A stretch of 32,374 nt of DNA from Anthropogastromicrobium sp050944455 (GTDB lineage: Bacteria; Bacillota; Clostridia; Lachnospirales; Lachnospiraceae). The notes under the pieces were generated by a model. That model saw only the letters and a list, made by a program, of their open reading frames with translations, did not search any database and was not told the DNA's origin. Positions 7,269 to 15,145 of the stretch are shown piece after piece. The stretch covers positions 1 through 32,374 of the forward strand of contig JBMNRC010000030.1 in NCBI GenBank assembly GCA_050944455.1, in the 5' to 3' direction. The position numbers and the translations under genes were made by a program. How positions within the stretch are numbered: position 1 is the stretch's first letter; each line of letters begins with the position of its first letter.

Positions 7269-8438
7269 ATGACAAAAAATACGAAAAGCCTGGTGACTCT
7301 TGTCGTGATTGCGGGCGTCCTGTGCGCTTCCTGGCTGGGACTCCGCAGGTACAACAGCTGGTCCGAAGAAAAAGAGCAGGAAGCGGAAGAAGCCGCGAAG
7401 ATTTATCTCGCCCAGCTGACGGACGTCACTTCCATGGAAGTGACCAATGAGAACGGAACATTTTCCTTCACCTACAACGAGGATGATGAAACCTGGAGCT
7501 ACGACGGCGATGAGAACCTGCCGCTTCTTCAGTCCAAGATGACAACGCTCACGGGCTATCTCGAGGATCTCGAGGCGGTCCGCAAACTGGACGGCGGGGA
7601 AGATCTCGCGACCTACGGCCTTGACAGCCCGTCCGCGTCGCTCACCGCATCCACGGCTGACAGCACCGTGGAGATTCTTTTCGGGGACAAGAGCGAAGCG
7701 TCGAGCGACTATTATGTGAAGCTGTCGGATTCCGACGACGTGTATACGGTTTCAGCGTCAGTCCATTCGGCGATCAGTTTTACGGAGGATGACCTGGTGG
7801 ATGCCGTATCATTCCCGTATATCGCCACCTCGAATGTGACGAAGGTTGTCTATACCTCCGGGGACAGTACCATTACCTGGCACGCGGAAACCCGTGAGGT
7901 CGAAGAGACAACGGAGGAACCCGCGTCCGTGGACGAAGCGGAAGAGGCGTCGGAGGAGGAGTCTCTTGCTGCTGCTGACGAAGCGGCGGCCGAGGCAGAG
8001 CTGGCCGAAACGGAAGCGCAGGCTGTGGAAGACACCCTGGAATCCCTGTATGGAACCGAAGAGGAAACCTCGGAAGAGATCGAGACAGAGGAGTACTGGA
8101 TGGTCGAGAAGGACGGGACCGACACAGAGCTGGAGGACACTGCAAATTTCGACAGTGCCCTGAGCCTGATCCAGGACCTTTCCTATGACGGTTTTGCCGA
8201 TTACTACATGGAGGATGACGAGGCTGCTGACTACGGCCTGGACGAGGCTTCCAGCCCGGAGACCCTGACGATTTACTACACGAGCCTTGACGAGGACAAA
8301 TCGGTAACCCTCACGATCGGCACCACTACCGAGGACGGAGCAGATTACTACTGCACGGAGGATGACGAGCCGACATTTGTCAGCAAGCTCTCCGCCGATA
8401 CCGTCACCGAGCTGGTTCAGTACCTCATGTCTGAGTGA
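7269..8438 (+). CDS. DUF4340 domain-containing membrane-anchored protein
   Basis: A 389-residue protein with a single N-terminal membrane anchor (about residues 7-24) and an extracytoplasmic remainder. The pattern of repeated beta-rich segments (MEVTNENGTFSFTYNEDDETWSY; ATYGLDSPSASLTAS; a second YGLDEASSPETLTIYY copy near the C-terminus) matches DUF4340. This family commonly follows gldG-like genes in ABC export operons. An acidic low-complexity insertion (Glu/Ala/Ser) covers about residues 205-276. The ATG at 7269 has GAAAGG about 7 bases upstream and is the last gene before a strong terminator. It is probably an accessory, wall-facing part of the exporter. No catalytic residues are recognised. 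Confidence 0.83.
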   Translation: MTKNTKSLVTLVVIAGVLCASWLGLRRYNSWSEEKEQEAEEAAKIYLAQLTDVTSMEVTNENGTFSFTYNEDDETWSYDGDENLPLLQSKMTTLTGYLEDLEAVRKLDGGEDLATYGLDSPSASLTASTADSTVEILFGDKSEASSDYYVKLSDSDDVYTVSASVHSAISFTEDDLVDAVSFPYIATSNVTKVVYTSGDSTITWHAETREVEETTEEPASVDEAEEASEEESLAAADEAAAEAELAETEAQAVEDTLESLYGTEEETSEEIETEEYWMVEKDGTDTELEDTANFDSALSLIQDLSYDGFADYYMEDDEAADYGLDEASSPETLTIYYTSLDEDKSVTLTIGTTTEDGADYYCTEDDEPTFVSKLSADTVTELVQYLMSE

Positions 8439-8473
8439 CGTGAAACAGCATCCTGTACCGTGACACCAAAGCG

Positions 8474-8522
8474 ATTCCCCACCGCACTGTGATAAAAATT
8501 CATGGTGCGGTGGGGAATTTGT
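8474..8522 (+). terminator. Terminator of the ABC export operon
   Basis: A perfect 14-bp stem (8474-8487 with 8505-8518) and a 17-base loop, followed by a short, interrupted T-tract (TTTGTCGTTT). It lies 35 bp after the DUF4340 stop. Confidence 0.8.
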
Positions 8523-8566
8523 CGTTTAGATTAAATTTGTATTGCAATCGGGTGTGTTTTGTTATC

Positions 8567-8595
8567 TTGACGCGCCTGCAGGGTGAAGTTAGAAT
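8567..8595 (+). promoter_or_regulatory. leuCD promoter
   Basis: TTGACG (8567-8572), 17-bp spacer, TAGAAT (8590-8595). The leader to leuC is only about 40 nt, which leaves no room for a T-box or leucine attenuator. Confidence 0.75.
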
Positions 8596-8641
8596 GTAAG
8601 CCATAACCACTGATCAGGCGGGAAACAAGGAGGTAAATGCC

Positions 8642-9904
8642 ATGGGAATGACGATGACCCAGAAAATACTCGCGTCGGCCGCGGGACTTGAGTCCGTCAG
8701 AGCCGGCCAGCTGATTATGGCCGATCTTGACCTGGTTCTCGGCAACGATATCACCTCTCCGGTCGCAATTCACGCGATGGAGAATTTCAAAAAACAGGGC
8801 GTGTTCGACAGGGACAGGATCGCCCTCGTGATGGATCACTTTGTGCCCAACAAGGATATCAAATCGGCGGAACACTGCAAAATCGTCCGCGAATTTGCCA
8901 GAAAATATCACATCACCAACTTTTTCGACGTCGGCGAGATGGGAATCGAGCACGCGCTGCTGCCCGAGAAGGGCCTGGTTACCGCAGGCGACGTCGTGAT
9001 CGGCGCGGATTCCCACACCTGCACCTACGGGGCTCTCGGCGCGTTTTCCACCGGCGTCGGCAGCACGGATATGGCGGCAGGCATGGCGACCGGGAAAGCC
9101 TGGTTCAAGGTTCCGTCCGCGATACGGGTCGTTCTGACCGGGAAGCCTTCGAGATATGTAACCGGCAAGGACGTCATTCTTCACCTGATCGGGGAGATCG
9201 GCGTGGACGGAGCTTTGTACCAGTCCCTCGAATTCACCGGGGAAGGATGCGCGGCCCTTTCCATGGACGACCGGCTCTGCATCTGCAACATGGCGATCGA
9301 GGCCGGCGGGAAAAACGGCATTTTCGAGGTCGATGACAAAACGGAAGAGTACCTCAAGGCTCACGGAAACCGCCCGTATAAGATATACCGCGCGGATCCC
9401 GACGCGGAGTACACGAGGACCGTGACGATCGACCTGTCGGCGCTCAGACCCACGGTATCGTTCCCGCATCTGCCGGAGAACACCAGAACCATCGACCAGG
9501 TCGGCGATGTGGAGATTGACCAGTCGGTGATCGGCTCCTGCACGAACGGCCGGATCCAGGACCTTCGCCAGGCGGCTGAAATCCTGAAGGGCAGAAAGGT
9601 GAAGAAAGGCCTGCGCTGCATCGTGATTCCGGCTACGCAGGGTGTATACCTGCAGGCAATGGAAGAGGGGCTGCTCAAAATCTTCATCGAAGCTGGCGCG
9701 GTGGTTTCCACGCCGACCTGCGGCCCGTGCCTGGGCGGCTATATGGGCGTTCTGGCGTCCGGCGAGCGGGCGGTATCAACAACCAACCGAAACTTTGTCG
9801 GCCGGATGGGTTCCGTTGACAGTGAAGTATACCTGGCAAGCCCGTATGTGGCAGCAGCCAGTGCGGTCGCCGGAAAAATCTGCGGGCCGGAAGACCTGGA
9901 CTGA
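8642..9904 (+). CDS. leuC: 3-isopropylmalate dehydratase large subunit
   Basis: A 420-residue aconitase-family subunit. With LeuD it isomerises 2-isopropylmalate to 3-isopropylmalate in leucine synthesis. The three [4Fe-4S] ligands are C300 (SCTNGR), C360 and C363 (TCGPCLGG); other family motifs are VMDHFVPNKD and GADSHTCTYGALG. The length fits the shorter, archaeal-type/homoaconitase-like LeuC seen in many Clostridia rather than the ~466-residue E. coli type, so a related substrate such as citramalate cannot be excluded. ATG 8642 has AAGGAGGT 7 bases upstream. The gene leuD follows after 11 bp; leuA and leuB are not in the window. Confidence 0.95.
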   Translation: MGMTMTQKILASAAGLESVRAGQLIMADLDLVLGNDITSPVAIHAMENFKKQGVFDRDRIALVMDHFVPNKDIKSAEHCKIVREFARKYHITNFFDVGEMGIEHALLPEKGLVTAGDVVIGADSHTCTYGALGAFSTGVGSTDMAAGMATGKAWFKVPSAIRVVLTGKPSRYVTGKDVILHLIGEIGVDGALYQSLEFTGEGCAALSMDDRLCICNMAIEAGGKNGIFEVDDKTEEYLKAHGNRPYKIYRADPDAEYTRTVTIDLSALRPTVSFPHLPENTRTIDQVGDVEIDQSVIGSCTNGRIQDLRQAAEILKGRKVKKGLRCIVIPATQGVYLQAMEEGLLKIFIEAGAVVSTPTCGPCLGGYMGVLASGERAVSTTNRNFVGRMGSVDSEVYLASPYVAAASAVAGKICGPEDLD

Positions 9905-9915
9905 GGAGGAGAGAT

Positions 9916-10404
9916 ATGGAAGCAGAGGGAAAAGTATTCCGTTTCGAAGATAATGTAGATACTGACGTCATCATTCCGGCCCGGTACCTGAATTCCTCCG
10001 ACCCGGCGGAGCTCGCGAAGCACTGCATGGAAGATATCGACAAAGATTTTGTGAACCGCGTCCGGAAAGGCGATATCATCGTTGCAGGGAAAAATTTCGG
10101 CTGCGGCTCCTCCCGCGAGCACGCCCCGATCGCGATCAAAGCCTGCGGTGTGTCCTGCGTCATCGCCGAGACCTTCGCCCGCATTTTCTACCGCAATTCG
10201 ATAAACATCGGGCTGCCGATCATCGAGTGCGCGGAGGCGAGCCGTGAGATTCAGGCCGGAGACGAAGTGAAGATCGATTTCGACAGCGGCGAGATCACGG
10301 ATGTCACGACCGGGAAGGTCTACCAGGGGCAGGCCTTCCCGCCGTTCATGCAGCAGCTGATCTCGGCGGGCGGCCTGGTCAATTACATCAACAGCCGGGA
10401 ATAA
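9916..10404 (+). CDS. leuD: 3-isopropylmalate dehydratase small subunit
   Basis: A 162-residue swivel-domain partner of LeuC, matching the short LeuD that accompanies the 420-residue LeuC. Visible motifs are NVDTDVIIPARYL near the N-terminus, the substrate-binding loop FGCGSSREHAP, and ETFARIFYRNSINIGLP. The start at 9916 has GAGGAGGA ending about 5 bases upstream, overlapping the leuC stop region, so the two subunits are probably made in balance from one transcript. The end of the gene forms part of a hairpin (separate entry), and the SSB-like gene converges from the other strand. Confidence 0.95.
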   Translation: MEAEGKVFRFEDNVDTDVIIPARYLNSSDPAELAKHCMEDIDKDFVNRVRKGDIIVAGKNFGCGSSREHAPIAIKACGVSCVIAETFARIFYRNSINIGLPIIECAEASREIQAGDEVKIDFDSGEITDVTTGKVYQGQAFPPFMQQLISAGGLVNYINSRE

Positions 10405-10444
10405 ACTTATCCCGGCAAAAGCGTCAGGGCTTTATTGCTTTTTT
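10394..10444. terminator. Possible terminator between leuD and the convergent SSB-like gene
   Basis: A 7-bp stem (GCCGGGA 10394-10400, TCCCGGC 10410-10416) overlaps the leuD stop. It is followed by a weaker AAAAGC/GCTTTT pairing and T6 at 10439-10444. No single hairpin directly abuts the T-run, so the assignment is tentative. Confidence 0.4.
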
Positions 10445-11516
10445 ACGGATCCGGCATGCCCTCAGGACCCGCCGGCGGGGAGTATAGTTCCCCGGCCGGG
10501 CCGCTTTCAGAGACGCCCGGCGCCGCCTGGGTCTCCGGCAGCGCGGTCCCGGCGGCAATGTCACGGACAGAGGAGGCCGGGGCGGACTGAGCGTTCGTGA
10601 TATCCCGGGAAGCCGGGGCGGCAGATCGGCTGCCTGAGGCCGGAGCCTCGGAATCATCCTCCGGTTCGCCTGAAGTGTCCGGGGCAGCCGGAGTATAGGT
10701 CCCCGGCGAAGGGCAGATTCTGCCGTCAGGATAAAAAACGGACGGCTGCGCCGGGAATTCACCCGGAATCCCCGATTGTTCCCCCGGGACACTGTTCCCG
10801 GGATTTTCCCCGGTTTTCCCCGGGAAGGCGCGGTACGGAACCGCGCTTTCGGCGACAGACTCCGACTGCTCCCTGCCTTCCGGATAGATTTTCATCATAC
10901 TGACGGATACTTCGATAGACCGGCCGTTCTCAAAAGTTCCGTCCTCCAGCCTGCGGATGAACGAGCGGCTCTGGATCCTGCCGCGGACCGCGAGCCAGAG
11001 TCCCGCCGGCTGCCCGCTCAGGGCGAGGGCGTTCCGGCTCCAGATGACCAGCGGGATAAAGTCCATCTTATGGTAGTAGCGCTGCACGGCCAGCTCGATG
11101 TCGGCGACGGTTCTGCCGCGCGGCGTGATCCGGAGCGCGGGGATATTGCTGATTTTCCCGTAGAGGCTGATCCGGTTGTTGGTCGTGTAGGGAAGCGCTT
11201 TGCTGTCCGTCTCGATCTTGAGCGCGAAAATGGCGACGTATTTGTGCCGGACGTGATTGACGTGAAGAATGTGGCTCCTGACCTGTCCCGTGACGTACAC
11301 GCTGCTGCCGGCATCCAGGTGAATCCCGGTCATCAGTTTTTCCGATAGGGTTACCGGGATGACATCGGCGCTTCCGCTGAGTCTCCGCACCTCGACGTTC
11401 ATTGAGTAGAATAATTCAGAGTACATTCTGTGGGAGTACACTGGTGGCTGAAGTATAATCCCGCTGATAACGGCGACGTTTACCGCTGACGGATCGTTTT
11501 CCGGTATATCCTGCAT
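10443..11516 (-). CDS. Tandem OB-fold, SSB-like single-stranded DNA-binding protein
   Basis: A 357-residue protein starting at the ATG whose first base is 11516, with AGGAGG 11 bases upstream. An upstream in-frame ATG at 11579 lacks a Shine-Dalgarno. Two OB-like domains are visible: about residues 13-102 (AVISGIILQPP...VYVTGQVR) and 112-212 (ISLYGKISNIPALRITPRGRTVADIELAVQRYY...LAVRGRIQSRSF). The second most resembles SSB. A disordered Pro/Ser/Gly/Ala-rich tail (213-357) follows. Unlike classical SSB, there is no DDDIPF-type acidic tip; the protein ends EGMPDP. It probably binds single-stranded DNA as an accessory SSB, but the exact role is unknown. It stands alone and is convergent with leuD. 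Confidence 0.75.
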   Translation of the reverse strand: MQDIPENDPSAVNVAVISGIILQPPVYSHRMYSELFYSMNVEVRRLSGSADVIPVTLSEKLMTGIHLDAGSSVYVTGQVRSHILHVNHVRHKYVAIFALKIETDSKALPYTTNNRISLYGKISNIPALRITPRGRTVADIELAVQRYYHKMDFIPLVIWSRNALALSGQPAGLWLAVRGRIQSRSFIRRLEDGTFENGRSIEVSVSMMKIYPEGREQSESVAESAVPYRAFPGKTGENPGNSVPGEQSGIPGEFPAQPSVFYPDGRICPSPGTYTPAAPDTSGEPEDDSEAPASGSRSAAPASRDITNAQSAPASSVRDIAAGTALPETQAAPGVSESGPAGELYSPPAGPEGMPDP

Positions 11517-11977
11517 AAAAGTGTTTTCCTCCTGTCTGGATTGATCTTTTGAACAGGCCTGTGCATAATGTTTAAACATCTATCAGTTTAAAGGGTCAGA
11601 CGCAGTAATGCACGCGGTTCATTCCGTCAGATTTCGACCGCGGGTTACGGAAAGCCACGCGAAAAGTCGGAAAATGACGAAAAATTTTTTATCCGTTGAA
11701 AATCTGGCTGCAGGATGACGGATGACCCGCGGAAAACAGGTTTCGGTACGGCAGCAGAATACCTTAAGCCGGGAACAGTCAGTCAGAAACGGCCAGAACC
11801 GGAACGGTTGCTGCCCCGGAACGGGAAAGATTTCAGTTCCTTGAAGAAGGATGAAAAAAAAGCGGCTCCGGTATATAATGATATCAGATTGAATTTCCGC
11901 GGCGCATGCCCGCCGGGAGCAGAACAACCGGTTCAGGCGCCGCGCAGGCAGGCCTCGTCAGGCCGGAAAGGAAGATT
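11517..11977. other. Divergent intergenic region, SSB-like gene / dapA
   Basis: About 460 bases with no credible gene. It contains a 12-bp palindrome ATGTTTAAACAT (11568-11579), with a second TTTAAA 8 bp beyond (11588-11593), close to where the SSB-like promoter should be. It also has an AT-rich patch (11677-11692), the dapA promoter, and a ~90-nt dapA leader. I looked for lysine-riboswitch and T-box hallmarks and found none. Confidence 0.55.
11851..11879 (+). promoter_or_regulatory. dapA promoter
   Basis: A perfect TATAAT at 11874-11879 with a 17-bp spacer from ATGAAA (11851-11856), a 4/6 match to the -35 consensus. Confidence 0.6.
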
Positions 11978-12871
11978 ATGGCAATTTTTGAAGGGGCGGC
12001 AGTCGCCATTGCCACACCGTTCACTGAAGATGACAGGGTGAACTACGATGAGCTCGGAAGAATGATCGATTATCAGATCGAAAACGGGACGGACGCGATT
12101 GTCATCTGCGGAACGACAGGAGAGTCCTCCACGCTTTCGTATGAGGAACACGACGCCTGCATCCGCTATGCCGTGCATCACACCGCAGGCCGGGTCCCGG
12201 TCATCGCGGGGACAGGTTCCAATTCGACCGCCGAGGCCATCCGGCTTTCCACGCATGCCGAGGAAAACGGGGCAGACGCGCTTCTGCTGGTAACTCCCTA
12301 TTACAATAAAGCGACACAGCCGGGCCTGATCCAGCACTATACCAAAATTGCCCAGAGCGTTTCCATCCCGATCATTCTCTACAACGTTCCTTCCCGCACG
12401 GGTGTGAATATTCTTCCGGAGACGGCGGCGGAACTGGTCAGAAACGTAAAGAATATCGTCGGGGTCAAGGAAGCGAGCGGGAATATCGACCAGGTGGCTA
12501 AGCTTGCGGCGCTCGGCGGCGACGGCCTGGAGATTTATTCCGGCAATGATTCGGAGATCACCGCGATCTGCTCGCTCGGCGGACGCGGCGTAATCTCGGT
12601 GCTGTCGAACATCGCGCCGAAGCTCGCGCACGACATTGTCCGAAAATATCTGGACGGGGATCCGGCGGAGAGCCGCAGGCTGCAGCTGCAGGCGCTTCCG
12701 CTGATCAACGCCCTGTTCTGCGAGGTCAACCCGATCCCGGTCAAGTACGCCCTCAATCTGATGGGCTTCAACGCCGGAAAGACGCGCCTTCCGCTGTCCG
12801 AGATGAGTGACGCGCACAAGGAACTGGTGCGGAATGAGATGAAGAAGGCCGGCCTGCTGAGCGAAGAGTGA
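11978..12871 (+). CDS. dapA: 4-hydroxy-tetrahydrodipicolinate synthase
   Basis: A 297-residue cytosolic aldolase-family enzyme that condenses pyruvate with aspartate semialdehyde, the first step committed to diaminopimelate and lysine. ATG 11978 is chosen because GGAAAGGAAG precedes it and the protein then begins MAIFEGAAVAIATPF like its family; in-frame codons back to 11906 are leader. Motifs are GTTGES (45-50), the catalytic Tyr Y135 in YNVPSRTG, and the Schiff-base Lys K164 in GVKEASGN. Length is typical. The gene dapB lies 123 bp downstream, but an intrinsic terminator stands between them. Confidence 0.97.
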   Translation: MAIFEGAAVAIATPFTEDDRVNYDELGRMIDYQIENGTDAIVICGTTGESSTLSYEEHDACIRYAVHHTAGRVPVIAGTGSNSTAEAIRLSTHAEENGADALLLVTPYYNKATQPGLIQHYTKIAQSVSIPIILYNVPSRTGVNILPETAAELVRNVKNIVGVKEASGNIDQVAKLAALGGDGLEIYSGNDSEITAICSLGGRGVISVLSNIAPKLAHDIVRKYLDGDPAESRRLQLQALPLINALFCEVNPIPVKYALNLMGFNAGKTRLPLSEMSDAHKELVRNEMKKAGLLSEE

Positions 12872-12885
12872 CCGGAGTCTGGCGC

Positions 12886-12913
12886 CCGCCGGCAGAAAAC
12901 CGGCGGTTTTTTT
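12886..12913 (+). terminator. Intrinsic terminator between dapA and dapB
   Basis: A 7-bp stem CCGCCGG / CCGGCGG with a 7-base loop is followed immediately by T7. No clear promoter is seen between it and dapB, so partial read-through may set dapB/mutY expression. Confidence 0.88.
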
Positions 12914-12994
12914 ACGCACCATGAAACGGCAGCCGCCGCGGAAACCGGGATTATCCGGGCGGCAGCCCGCAATCAAACAGAAACGGAGAATGCC

Positions 12995-13756
12995 ATGATC
13001 AGAATCATACTCGACGGATGCCTCGGAACGATGGGGCATGTCATCACGGATACTTTCGCGAAATCGGACCAGGTGAAAATTGTGGCCGGAGTCGATATCC
13101 GGGGAGATCAGAACGGCAGCATGCCCTATCCGGTATACACGGACTGGAAGGACGTCCGGGAGGAAGCTGACTGCGCGGTGGATTTCGCGGCCGCTCCCGC
13201 GGTGGACGGCACTGTCGAGGCCTGCGCCGGACGGAAACTGCCGCTGGTGCTCGGGACAACCGGGCTGTCGGAGAAACAGCTGGAGAAAGTGAGGAAGCTG
13301 TCGCAGACGGTTCCTCTGGTCCAGTCTTACAACTTCTCGCTCGGCATCAATACGATGGCAAAAATAATCCGGGAAATCACTCCGGTGCTGGCCGGGGCCG
13401 GGTTTGACATCGAGATCGTGGAAAAACATCACAATCAGAAAGCCGACGCTCCGAGCGGAACCGCGATCATGCTCGCGGACGCGGCAAATGAGGCGGAGAA
13501 CGGCCGCTACCATTTCGTTACCGGGCGAAGCGAAGTGCGCAGGAAGAGGGATCCGGATGAGATCGGAATCAGTTCCGTCCGGGGCGGCACGATCGTCGGG
13601 GCGCATGATGTCATATTTGCCGGCGAGGATGAGGTGCTGGAGCTGAACCATCAGGCTTTCTCCAAGGCGATTTTCGCCAGGGGCGCCCTGGCCGCGGTTC
13701 TCTTCCTGCGTGGGAAAAAGCCCGGATATTATTCGATGGCGGACGTGATCGGATGA
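12995..13756 (+). CDS. dapB: 4-hydroxy-tetrahydrodipicolinate reductase
   Basis: A 253-residue NAD(P)H-dependent reductase that follows DapA in diaminopimelate/lysine synthesis. The N-terminal nucleotide-binding loop is GCLGTMG (residues 8-14). The catalytic and substrate-binding block EKHHNQKADAPSGTA begins at residue 143, with H145/H146 and K149 corresponding to the usual His pair and Lys. Start 12995 has ACGGAG 6 bases upstream. The gene follows dapA beyond a terminator and overlaps mutY by 4 bp. The N-terminal motif (LDGCLGTMG) has Cys-Leu where many DapBs have Ala/Gly-x-Gly-Arg, a common Clostridial form. Confidence 0.95.
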   Translation: MIRIILDGCLGTMGHVITDTFAKSDQVKIVAGVDIRGDQNGSMPYPVYTDWKDVREEADCAVDFAAAPAVDGTVEACAGRKLPLVLGTTGLSEKQLEKVRKLSQTVPLVQSYNFSLGINTMAKIIREITPVLAGAGFDIEIVEKHHNQKADAPSGTAIMLADAANEAENGRYHFVTGRSEVRRKRDPDEIGISSVRGGTIVGAHDVIFAGEDEVLELNHQAFSKAIFARGALAAVLFLRGKKPGYYSMADVIG

Positions 13757-14916
13757 CCCGGAACGCGGATGAAACCCGGAAACCGGAGGCCGCGGTTTCC
13801 GGGGATCGGGAAAACGCCTGCGCAGCGCCGGGAGAAACCGGGGAGGACGAAAGGCTGTGCAGAGCCTTCTCCCTTCTTGCGGATTGGTTCGCGAAGAATG
13901 CCCGGCCGCTCCCCTGGCGTGAAAAGCCGGACGCGTACCGCGTCTGGATTTCCGAGATCATGCTGCAGCAGACGCGGATCGAAACCGTGATTCCCTATTA
14001 CCGGAGGTTCCTGAGGGAAATTCCGGATGCGGAAGCGCTGGCGGATATCAGTGAAGACAGGCTGCTGAAGCTCTGGGAAGGCCTCGGATACTATTCGAGG
14101 GCGAGGAACCTGAAGAAGGCGGCTGCTGTATGCCGCGAGCGCTTCGGCGGAAAGCTTCCGGGAAATTACGACGATCTGCTGGCGCTGCCCGGCATCGGGC
14201 CTTACACGGCGGGAGCCGTCTCCTCAATCGCGTACGGCGAGAAACGCGCCGCGGTCGATGGGAATGTGATCCGGGTGCTTTCCCGCATTCTGGAAGATCC
14301 CTTCCCGGGAGAGGCGGACCGTTCCGCCGTGACGAAACGGTACGCGGAAAGAGTCGCCGGGGTGATCGAAGCCTCGGAACTGAACCCGGGGACCGTCAAT
14401 GAGTCGCTGATGGAACTGGGAGAAACGATCTGCCTGCCGAAGGAAAAACCGCTGTGCGGATCCTGCCCGGTTTCGGAAGTGTGCCTGGCCCTGGAGCGGG
14501 GAACACAGCAGAAGTTTCCGCCGGAAACAGCCAGAAAGGCCCGCAGAATCGTGGAGAGGACCCTTTTCATCCTGGCGGATGAAAAATCCGTCTGCCTTCG
14601 GCAGAGACCCGGGGACGGCCTTCTGGCGCTTCTCTGGGAGCTTCCGGGGTGCGACGGTTTCCTGTCGGCAAAAGAGGCTGCCGAATACTTTTCGCGCCTG
14701 CTGGGAACGGCCTGCGCGGCTGTCCCGGCCGGAAACGGAAAACATATTTTCACCCATCTGGAGTGGCACATGAAAAGTTTCCGCATTCAGGTTCCCGGCC
14801 GTCTGTCCGCCTACGCGGAAAAGCTTTCCGCCGCCGGGATGAAAGTGGTGCCGAAAAGCGGAATCGGCGAAGATTACGCCATTCCGTCAGCCTTTTCTGC
14901 CTGGCGCCGTTACTGA
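13753..14916 (+). CDS. mutY: A/G-specific adenine DNA glycosylase
   Basis: A 387-residue base-excision repair enzyme that removes adenine mispaired with 8-oxoguanine. A ~40-residue non-conserved N-terminal extension precedes the HhH-GPD core. Catalytic Glu E68 is in SEIMLQQTR, the helix-hairpin-helix is LPGIGPYTAG, and the catalytic Asp D169 is in AVDGNVIRV. The [4Fe-4S] ligands are C227, C235, C238 and C244 (spacing 7-2-5, against 6-2-5 in E. coli). A NUDIX-like 8-oxoG recognition domain covers about 265-387 (FTHLEWHMKSF). The start codon overlaps the dapB stop (ATGA), so translation is probably coupled to a biosynthetic gene with no obvious functional link. Confidence 0.95.
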   Translation: MTRNADETRKPEAAVSGDRENACAAPGETGEDERLCRAFSLLADWFAKNARPLPWREKPDAYRVWISEIMLQQTRIETVIPYYRRFLREIPDAEALADISEDRLLKLWEGLGYYSRARNLKKAAAVCRERFGGKLPGNYDDLLALPGIGPYTAGAVSSIAYGEKRAAVDGNVIRVLSRILEDPFPGEADRSAVTKRYAERVAGVIEASELNPGTVNESLMELGETICLPKEKPLCGSCPVSEVCLALERGTQQKFPPETARKARRIVERTLFILADEKSVCLRQRPGDGLLALLWELPGCDGFLSAKEAAEYFSRLLGTACAAVPAGNGKHIFTHLEWHMKSFRIQVPGRLSAYAEKLSAAGMKVVPKSGIGEDYAIPSAFSAWRRY

Positions 14917-14949
14917 CAGGAGAGCGGATGAAATTCTGTGCGGAACGGC

Positions 14950-14995
14950 AAAGAGCCTGCATGGAACCAGAAAACTGGTTCCATGCAGGCTCTTT
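14950..14995. repeat. Perfect 21-bp inverted repeat, possible bidirectional terminator
   Basis: The arms 14950-14970 and 14975-14995 are exactly complementary with a 4-base AAAA loop; a bulged base then allows three more pairs (14946-14948 with 14996-14998). It lies between convergent mutY and the PIN-like gene. The stem starts AAAG and ends CTTT; T-runs follow only 10 and 17 bases later on the plus strand. It could be a bidirectional terminator or a dispersed palindromic element. Confidence 0.7.
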
Positions 14996-15061
14996 CCGAT
15001 TCAGCATTTTTCGGTTTTTCAGCTTCAGGGCCTTTGCCTGTTTCCCTGCCCCGCGGCAGAG

Positions 15062-15109
15062 AATCCGCGGAATCAGCCGTCGGCAAATCCGCGGATTCAG
15101 CTGTCGGCA
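15062..15109. repeat. Two tandem copies of a 24-bp unit
   Basis: 15062-15085 and 15086-15109 are head-to-tail copies differing at two bases. Each unit starts AATCCGCGG, and the second contains the palindrome AATCCGCGGATT. They lie just past the 3' end of the PIN-like gene in non-coding DNA. Confidence 0.8.
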
Positions 15110-15145
15110 CAGTCAGGAGACGTTGCAGCCGGCTCTCAGCCGGGA

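Noticed and set aside
11580..11977. Lysine riboswitch or T-box ahead of dapA
   Set aside because: No lysine-aptamer core and no GGUGG-type T-box sequence found; the predicted promoter leaves only ~90 nt of leader.
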